A stretch of DNA of 64,000 nucleotides, taken from NCBI GenBank assembly GCA_020091685.1, contig CM034607.1, forward strand, positions 11,851,884 to 11,915,883, read 5' to 3'. The notes beneath the pieces are model-generated. The model saw only the letters and a list, made by a program, of their open reading frames with translations. It was not told the DNA's origin and made no database searches. A program made the position numbers and the translations under genes. This stretch comes from Lutjanus erythropterus (taxonomy: Eukaryota; Chordata; Actinopteri; Lutjaniformes; Lutjanidae). Positions 57,581-64,000 of this stretch are shown one piece after another (within the stretch, counting starts at the first letter, position 1; every line of letters begins with the position of its first letter).

Positions 57581-58666
57581 GCGAGCTGTTTAGAGCTGTG
57601 GCTCGTCAGTTTGTAGTCAGTCATCTTTAAAGATTTAAGCCTGTACTTGGCCAGATTTTTATGTAAAAATAAACTTTTTTGGACAGCCTAAATCATAAAG
57701 TGGGACAACAAAAAAAGATCCATCTCCTGAGCTGAGAGACTCTGCATTCACTATGTTGTAAAAACCAAACCCAGAAAACAAATAATAAGAAAACATGGAT
57801 GTTATGACTTAAAGATGTTTATCAAGCTGCAACCTGGCAGTCGCATTTTCATGTAAAAACTACCATTTGAAAGAAGCCTTATTAGTATTTATGAAATAAG
57901 AAACACCTTCACACTGTCTCTGAAACACAAAGCACCATTCAAACAGACAATGGGTCTCACGCATGACTTTTTTCTGATTTGTCTCTTACATTTTTTTCTT
58001 GCACAAAGTATTAAAAGGAAAATAAGAAAATGTGGGATTCCGGAAATGCGAGCTGGTCTTACCCATCTGAGTATGTTGATGAAAAACATTTGATCTAAAA
58101 TTGGATGTGCATCCCAGGGCAGCAGACTTAATTACCATTTACAAACCACAAAGTAACAAGCCACTGACGTTTGACATGTAACGTTAAATTCCAAAAAGAA
58201 GAAAAGAAAGGAAAAAGTAAATGACCTAAGTGTAGCAAGAAGGGAAATATAGCTTTTCAGCAGAAATGGATGAATGAATTGGAGCCATCATTGGAGGGGT
58301 TTCTCTGTCAGGGGTCCAGACAGGTGCCTCCTCTGCCCAGCGGACCGTTGCATTCGGGATGTGGTTCTGTGCATCGCATTTATTTGGATGCTTATTGAAT
58401 TTATTTTTTTCCTACTGAGAAGGAGAAACAGATTTGGAGATGGTGCCTTGATGCGCATGAGTATAGATAATTTATCAGGATCTGCTGAGCAGCGGTATAT
58501 GAAGACTAGATGCACTGATGTGTTAACTGGAGAACTTTGGGTAGCACATGATACATCCATTGTGTCGGCATGTAGGCTTCCATTTGGGAGTATAAACCAG
58601 CCTGAATACTGGCTTAACAGTGGACTGTGACATGCCAGACCTTTCAACACTCAGTCTCTCTCTGGA
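57581..58666. other. Non-coding; two-strand open region unrecognised
   Basis: 58274-58650 is open on both strands for about 118-120 codons. The + frame has a hydrophobic stretch (VVLCIAFIWMLIEFIFFLL) then RRRNRFGDG, but no family I know and no neighbouring exons. Confidence 0.35.
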
Positions 58667-58971
58667 GGCCCTTTTCCATGAAATTAACTCTTCTTGAACA
58701 GGTTCCATTCAAGATTTGACTGGAACCAGTTTTGACTGGAACAATTGTAATCGAGGATGTCATCAACAGGGGCTGTTGCACAACGCACATCAACCTGTTG
58801 AACATGACACAAACACTTTGGTTCATAAGGAAGTCCTGCTATTTTTGGTTCTATCTGGGAACCAACATTTCCTGTTCTTACGCTATCTGTTTTTGGAGGA
58901 AATGTTCAGAATGGGTCAAAATTAGGTGTGCAGATTGGATTGGGGCAGGTTCCATGTTGGTGGAAAAGGCC
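58667..58971. mobile_element. 305-bp MITE, second copy of the 6263-6505 family
   Basis: Left end GGCCCTTTTCCATGAAATTA; right end reverse complement GGCCTTTTCCACCAACATGG. Internal blocks CAGGTTCCATTCAAGATT, GTCATCAACAGGGGCTGTTG and GAGGAAATGTTCAGAATGGG correspond in order to the copy at 6.3 kb. It is longer by a TTGACTGGAACCAGTTTTGA-type insertion. Confidence 0.8.
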
Positions 58972-60218
58972 TTTGGAAGGTCCCACTAGCTGGGAGACAG
59001 TGAGTACTTGCAGATGAGTTGTTAATTTAAACCCGAACAGCACACAGGTTCTGAAGAATCTGTCTCGGTAACCCAATACTTGTCAGGTGCAACATGTTTA
59101 AAAGGAAATACAGCACCCATATACAGTATGTATGGAAGCACATGCTGTGATGCTCCCTGACCCGTTGTGCTCAACAAACTATCTTGTAGTCAGTATGCAC
59201 ACCATATTTGTTGCTCATGTCTCTTTGCAGGTTTCATTTATACCAAGGCGCTCCATGGTGACAGATGAGGTTCATTGTTTAACCCATGCAGTCTGATAAC
59301 CATCTCAGTGCTGTCCATGGGCCAGTTTGATGGTACACTCATCACTATATAGGCTGTCAGCCCACTGGTATATACGGTTGTGGATTCACTGATATCTTTT
59401 GCTTTTCTCATCCCTTGAATTACTATGAGCATTGACAGTTTGCATGCAAGACAACATGTTAATAGAAATAACTTGGTGTGAAGCTTTGATACACAACATG
59501 GAATCAAACAGAAAGTTAAATTGGAAGTTTAGTTGCAGTATGTCAGAGAGTTCTGATGCAAAACCAGACAATGCAAAACACATTCTGTGCACCACCTGAG
59601 GTTGGCACTCTGTCAAACAGGTGAGATAAACACAGACAGCGAGGCAGAGCGATGCAAGCCAAGTGAGTGTGAAACTAGAAAGCAGAACACAATGCAGAAC
59701 AGAGAATTTGGTATGCATTAGATACGCAGTCATAGATTTGTCCAAGTACTTCTTCTTAACCTGTCCTCCTCTTCAGCTGCTGGCATTATCATTCAGTCTC
59801 ACTTCAGTCGATAATGCCAAGACAACATCACTCAGGCTGAAATCATCTGTTTGATATGCGTTGGGAGGCCTTTGTGCCTCATCACATTTTCTGTCTGATG
59901 TCCAGTGCTGCTCTTTAGGAGAATTCATCACGTCCCGTCCCGTCCCCATCCTGTCCTGCACTCTCATCCCTCCAACGCACCCTGAAAGTAAACAACAACA
60001 CTCTGTCCTCCATCTCCTCTTCCGCCATCCCTCCATCTCTTTTCTCAAAAAGTCCTCTACTGCATGTATTTATCCAGCTTATCAATTTCCCATCTGAAGG
60101 GCCATCTGAAAATTGGTATTTGTTTTTGCTTTGCCTCTCACTGGAGCTTGCCACTTCTTGTTTGTGTCAGATATCCTCTTAACAATCCCCTTCTCCCCTC
60201 TGATTTAGCATTAGTGTT
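58972..60218. other. Non-coding with a 9-bp perfect inverted repeat
   Basis: GGCATTATC (59782-59790) and GATAATGCC (59810-59818) around a 19-nt spacer. C-rich imperfect CCCGT repeats at 59932-59950. Nothing coding recognised. Confidence 0.5.
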
Positions 60219-60989
60219 GCACTTAATTTAACGGTACACTAATAAGACGTAACAAGCTCTAGTTTGTATCAAATTAGACCAAAACTTGAAATGTTATGTT
60301 CTTTATTAGATATTATTAGACCCAAGGCACACATTCCTACAGAGCTTTACTGTAAAGAAAGTGCATTGTTTCAAACTCTTATACCCTTATTAGACTTTGT
60401 TAGAGGATAATTATGGACACATTACACAACTTATATGAAGTATTTCCCACTGTTGGACCATTATTAGACTTTGTTGGATGGTAATTTGGGACACATTACT
60501 GTACTGTAAACTAAAGTGAATTGTCTCCCACTATTAAAACCTCATTAGAATTTGGGACGCATTACAACAGAACTGCACTGTAAACTAAATTGTATTATTT
60601 TCCACTGTTAGACTCTTAGAAGGTAATTTTGGACACATTTCAACAGAGCTGCACTGTAAACTAAAGTGAATTGTTTCCCATTGTTAGACCCTTATTAAAC
60701 TTTATTAGAGGGAAATTAGGGACAAATTAAAACAGAACTGTACTGTAAATTAAAGTGAATTGTTTCCCACTGTTAGACCCCCCATTTGACTTTCTTAGAG
60801 GGTAATTTGTGATACATTACAACAGAACTGCACTGTAAACTAAAGTGAAATGTGCCCCTAATTACCTCTAAGTTTGTTAATGGCCTAACAAAGGGTCTAA
60901 TACCATCTAAAAAACATTTCTAGTTTCTGTCTAATTTAATACAAAGTACAGCTTGTTACATCTTAGTCATGTACTGTAAAATAAAGTGC
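60219..60989. mobile_element. 771-bp inverted-repeat element built around a tandem array
   Basis: The left end GCACTTAATTTAACGGTACA and right end (reverse complement GCACTTTATTTTACAGTACA) begin inverted repeats of about 100 bp that also share TAACAAGCT and AAATTAGAC blocks. The whole interior is a tandem array. I find no target duplication and no coding frame. Confidence 0.8.
60311..60890. repeat. 75-95-bp tandem array, six to seven units
   Basis: Unit core AACAGAACTGCACTGTAAAC, then TAAAGTGAATTGTTTCCCAC, TGTTAGACCCTTATTAGAC and TTTGTTAGAGGGTAATTTGG. Best conserved between 60540 and 60845. Confidence 0.85.
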
Positions 60990-61435
60990 GACCAGCATCA
61001 GTAGTCATCAGTTTGTGGCTTTTCTTTAATCATGTGCTGTTCCTGTGGCTAATGGACGACCCTGTGAACCCAGCATGGCCACCATGTAATAGTCCTAATT
61101 AAGCTTGTCCTGGCATATTTAGCTTTTCTGCATTTCACTCTCCTGTCCAAAACTCTTATCCAAAACCCATTTGTCTCCTTTTATTCCTGGCACCTGCTCT
61201 TTTTTTCCACTCGCCTTACCTCTGTGTATCCTTTTCCTCTTCACACCCCTCACCGCCGCCACCTTGGAAATGTAATTGCGGCAGTGCTTGTGAAAGGGCC
61301 CTGGCAAGTGTATCCGTGTGCAGGACGCGAGGAAGTGAGCGAGAGGGAGCTGGGTGACACTGAGGTGGCCTCCACTGGCACAGAAACTAACTACCTTCTC
61401 AGCCATCCAGAATCCCCAACACAACTTAGGTGATT
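60990..61435. promoter_or_regulatory. Candidate conserved non-coding block
   Basis: CATGTAATAGTCCTAATTAAGC (61083) and GAAATGTAATTGCGGCAGTG (61266) in repeat-free DNA, separated by a CT-rich part. Inferred. Confidence 0.28.
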
Positions 61436-62104
61436 AAATTAGCAAGTTCTACAGCGTGTACTTTTGATGCATGGCAGAGTTATGCTCTTAAGGTATTTCA
61501 CCATCACCACAACTTTTATTCACTGCACTATATCACATTTATTTCCCTGCTGCTATTTTATCTCACCTTGGTTGGAGGTTTCAAAGATGACGACACTGCA
61601 TTTTTTTTTCTACACTCATTTGAAGGCAGTAACCGAAGAGAGCAGAATACAGTCTGATTTTCTTAAATTTAATTTAATGCCTTAATTAGTTCCCCGACTA
61701 TTGATGGGTTTACAATTGATTTGTCAGTCTATACATCATGTAATTACACATGTAAATGTAAGGTTATCATATCAGATTGAGTTGCTGTGAACATTTTCAC
61801 AGCCACTGTTGCCAAATCCATGTGATGTAGTGGATTCCTTTAGAGGCTGTTATCTAACAACAGCATTTACATTTCAGTGTCAAGGTCAGGGTGATCAATT
61901 GATCCGTTTACACTACTGTGGCAACACTTTAACATTTCCCATTGATGTGGAGGAAGAGACAAAGACAGAAGCAGAGAAAGACAGAGAGATATATATAGAG
62001 TTGTACTGACACACTCGAAGAGTGCAGGTCACTGCCAGGCAACAGATGGTGAAGCACCTACTGCAATGCCACCACAACCACCAGATGCAACTAGCGGAGA
62101 TTTG
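61436..62104. other. Non-coding, nothing recognised
   Basis: No supported gene or repeat. Confidence 0.5.
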
Positions 62105-62305
62105 GGTAACATTTTATATTGGTGCTTGTAATAAGTGTTAGTTAGTAGATAATAAAGCTCTTATAAGATGCTTGTTAGCATGTACATTCATATGTGTTAA
62201 TAACGCTATATAAGTCCATTATTAACACTTACATAGTCTTAACACATTAATATAAATACCTATTAACAAATGCTTATTACAGGCACCTTTAATATTAAGT
62301 GCACA
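62105..62305. mobile_element. ~200-bp MITE with GGTAACATTTTATATT end
   Basis: Left GGTAACATTTTATATTGGTG then CTTGTAATAAG; right reverse complement GCACTTAATATTAAAGGTGC then CTGTAATAAG. TTATTAACACTTA-type motifs fill the centre. A typical teleost MITE. Confidence 0.75.
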
Positions 62306-62547
62306 GTTTTAAAGAAAGTCTTTTTTGTGTGGCCTCAGTATTATTTTCAGTGAATGAGATGCAATCAACAGTGTAACCGTATTGTAACCAAGTGTCCTGG
62401 GTTCACCTAACTTTATATAAATGTATAAGGAAAACTATAAATGGGACAATAAGTCCAAACTTATCAATTCAAATTTTGTTATTCAGTGTTTCCCTTGATC
62501 AACTGCTTTGAATAATGTTGCTTGAGGTACCAATATTATGGTAGAAA
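62306..62547. other. AT-rich non-coding
   Basis: Nothing recognised. Confidence 0.5.
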
Positions 62548-62742
62548 ATGTGTTTAGTGAGGTCACAGTGATGTTGACCTTGACTTTGAGTCCCAGTTGA
62601 CAATTTTGCCAAGTTTGAAGAAATTCCCTCAAGGCGATCTTGAGAGATCAGGTTCACAATGACAGGCTTACCAGAAAACATAATGGCTCTGGCCACAGCT
62701 GTAGCTGGCGTGGAGCCATTTAAAAAAAAAAAAAAAAAAAAA
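62548..62742 (+). mobile_element. Poly(A)-tailed copy of the GGTCACAGTGA repeat
   Basis: GTGAGGTCACAGTGATGTTG, GAAATTCCCTCAAGGCGATC and GCTGTAGCTGGCGTGGAGCC lead directly into T plus 21 A (62722-62742). The A-tail suggests retroposition or capture of a poly(A) sequence. It is the opposite orientation of the repeat at 32821-33300. Confidence 0.65.
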
Positions 62743-63110
62743 GTTTTTCAAGGTTTTTCAAAAATTGTGAGTCACAGAGGTCTTTCAGCATACAGTCATG
62801 AATATGCACAAAAAAACCCAAAACATTAGGTTGATGGGTCCAGTAGTGTGTGAGGATAGCTGTGGACAAGGGATCACAGAGGCAGTCACGCACACACACA
62901 AACAACCACATGATCTTCCCCCAGCTATGCCTGACAGACAAAAAAGAAGAAGACTAGAAGTGGGGACACAGGTTACAAGAAAATAATATAATAAAGATAT
63001 GCAGATGTGGAACTTTATTGCCATTGGCCCATTGTCTAAACTCACCATACCCTTGGCTGTCCCCAAAATTAAAGATCATTTTTAATCACTTTGATAATGG
63101 AAGCTTCTTT
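62743..63110. other. Non-coding, nothing recognised
   Basis: Begins with a duplicated GTTTTTCAAG/GTTTTTCAAA. No supported gene. Confidence 0.45.
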
Positions 63111-63435
63111 TTTTGTTAAGAGGAAGCTCTGATAGATATAAGAGTTTATGGGAGTTGACAAGGGACATTGCACTGAGGGCATTAGAACTGGCAGCTTGTC
63201 AAACAGCCCACTGGAAAAAGAGCAGCAAGTTAAGAGAGGAATACAAAGACAGGGGGAGAGAGGGAGAGCAGTGGAGGGAAGGGTGGGAGGGACTGAGAGC
63301 GTCTGAGGGCGACCAGCAGGTCACAGACAGGACGAGTTTTCACTTTGCCTTCTTCCTTCTCTTCATCCTCCACCTCCTCATCTTCCCCTTGTCCATTAAT
63401 TACAGTACAGGACACGAGGGGTGCAGAGTGCTCTC
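63111..63435. other. Purine-rich then CT-rich non-coding DNA
   Basis: 63240-63310 is GA-rich. A 113-codon frame here is low complexity. Confidence 0.45.
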
Positions 63436-63620
63436 ATTAAGCAACAACAAATAGCCGGGACACGAGAAACTTAATTACCTGGGGACCGGAGATTGTTCTG
63501 TCGTAGCGCTAAGGAGATTCTCTACCTCTAAACAAGATCTTTGCCCTCACAGAGGAGCTCAGTGTGACTTTAAAGCCAGATAGAGGGGGACATAAAGACA
63601 TTTATGATTCTGCTCTGTGC
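63436..63620. promoter_or_regulatory. Candidate conserved non-coding element
   Basis: GAGAAACTTAATTACCTGGG then GGAGATTGTTCTGTCGTAGC and AACAAGATCTTTGCCC: homeodomain TTAATTA, SOX-like ATTGTTCT and TCF-like motifs in repeat-free sequence. Inferred. Confidence 0.4.
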
Positions 63621-64000
63621 TGTTTCTATTCATAGACATAACCTTATCTAGGACTTTAAAACATTTTACTTTACAGAATACTTGTTTTTCCTTTTTTTTT
63701 TTTTTCAATTTAACACACAATATGTAAGTTCTGCCATTATTTGTCTCTCACATTTAAACCACAACAAAATGACATCTGAAGTAGGGTAGACTGAGGACGT
63801 TTGCAACAGGGGACAGTCGCACAGTCTACCGAAACTTAATTAATTTGAATCATCGTTTTGTTGAATTCTACCTGACATGGTTAGCATGTGTCAAGGTCAG
63901 TGTGTATAGCTAGCACATTATGCTCCTTCATGCCTGATAGAGTACACTGAACCAAGGTAGGCTCAGGTTCTACACATGAACAAAAGTCAATAACTGTAAT
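63621..64000. other. Non-coding; T-run and a repeat-like block
   Basis: T-run at 63692-63705. AGTAGGGTAGACTGAGGAC at 63779 recalls the block near 8208. The window ends without a gene. Confidence 0.45.

Noticed and set aside
58274..58650. Overlapping 118- and 120-codon frames on opposite strands
   Set aside because: Neither has a recognised domain; the hydrophobic stretch in the + frame comes from a T-rich run.
60219..60989. Possible centromeric satellite
   Set aside because: The array is short and enclosed by transposon-like inverted repeats.

Overview
This window reads as teleost (probably percomorph) nuclear DNA. It is AT-rich and CpG-poor, full of CA/TG microsatellites, and carries many short inverted-repeat DNA transposons whose terminal sequences I recognise as families common in ray-finned fish. 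That taxonomic call rests on recognised repeat families and not on any gene.

I can support no intact protein-coding gene, rRNA, tRNA or CRISPR array. Every open frame is short, and most lie in repeats, on the antisense of purine-rich DNA, or in simple sequence. The window is best read as intergenic or intronic DNA. Many repeat-free blocks of complex sequence carry homeodomain/SOX/POU-like core motifs. Such blocks look like conserved non-coding enhancers, as expected in a gene desert or large intron near a developmental regulator; this is inference, and alignment to other fish would decide it.

Layout. 0-5 kb: non-coding DNA, a 502-bp foldback element and an enhancer-like block containing a hairpin. 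5.7-6.7 kb: an inverted-repeat element with an internal ~56-bp tandem array and a second element nested in it. 6.9-13.7 kb: enhancer-like blocks, a foldback element, an interrupted transposon and a CpG-rich promoter-like patch. 13.9-14.7 kb: a hAT-type element inserted into another copy of its own family in opposite orientation. 20.6-24 kb: transposon-derived sequence and an enhancer-like block. 26.7-29.1 kb: the most gene-like part, three degraded reading frames on the + strand (Myb/SANT-like start, lysine/glutamate-rich coiled coil, basic domain plus helical motif ending at a splice donor), the last inside a TTAA-flanked element. 30.5-31.5 kb: one hAT-type element inside another, with an exact 8-bp target duplication. 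32.8-50 kb: more dispersed repeats, a transposon with a 26-bp minisatellite, a ~600-bp foldback repeat and scattered enhancer-like blocks. 53-55 kb: the densest enhancer-like sequence and a clean hAT-type MITE. 58.7-64 kb: a second copy of the nested 6.3 kb element, a ~770-bp element built from a tandem array, a poly(A)-tailed retroposon-like fragment and a last enhancer-like block.

No genes can be said to work together here. What the sequence mainly records is repeated non-autonomous transposon insertion, often into older elements, between blocks that stayed repeat-free.
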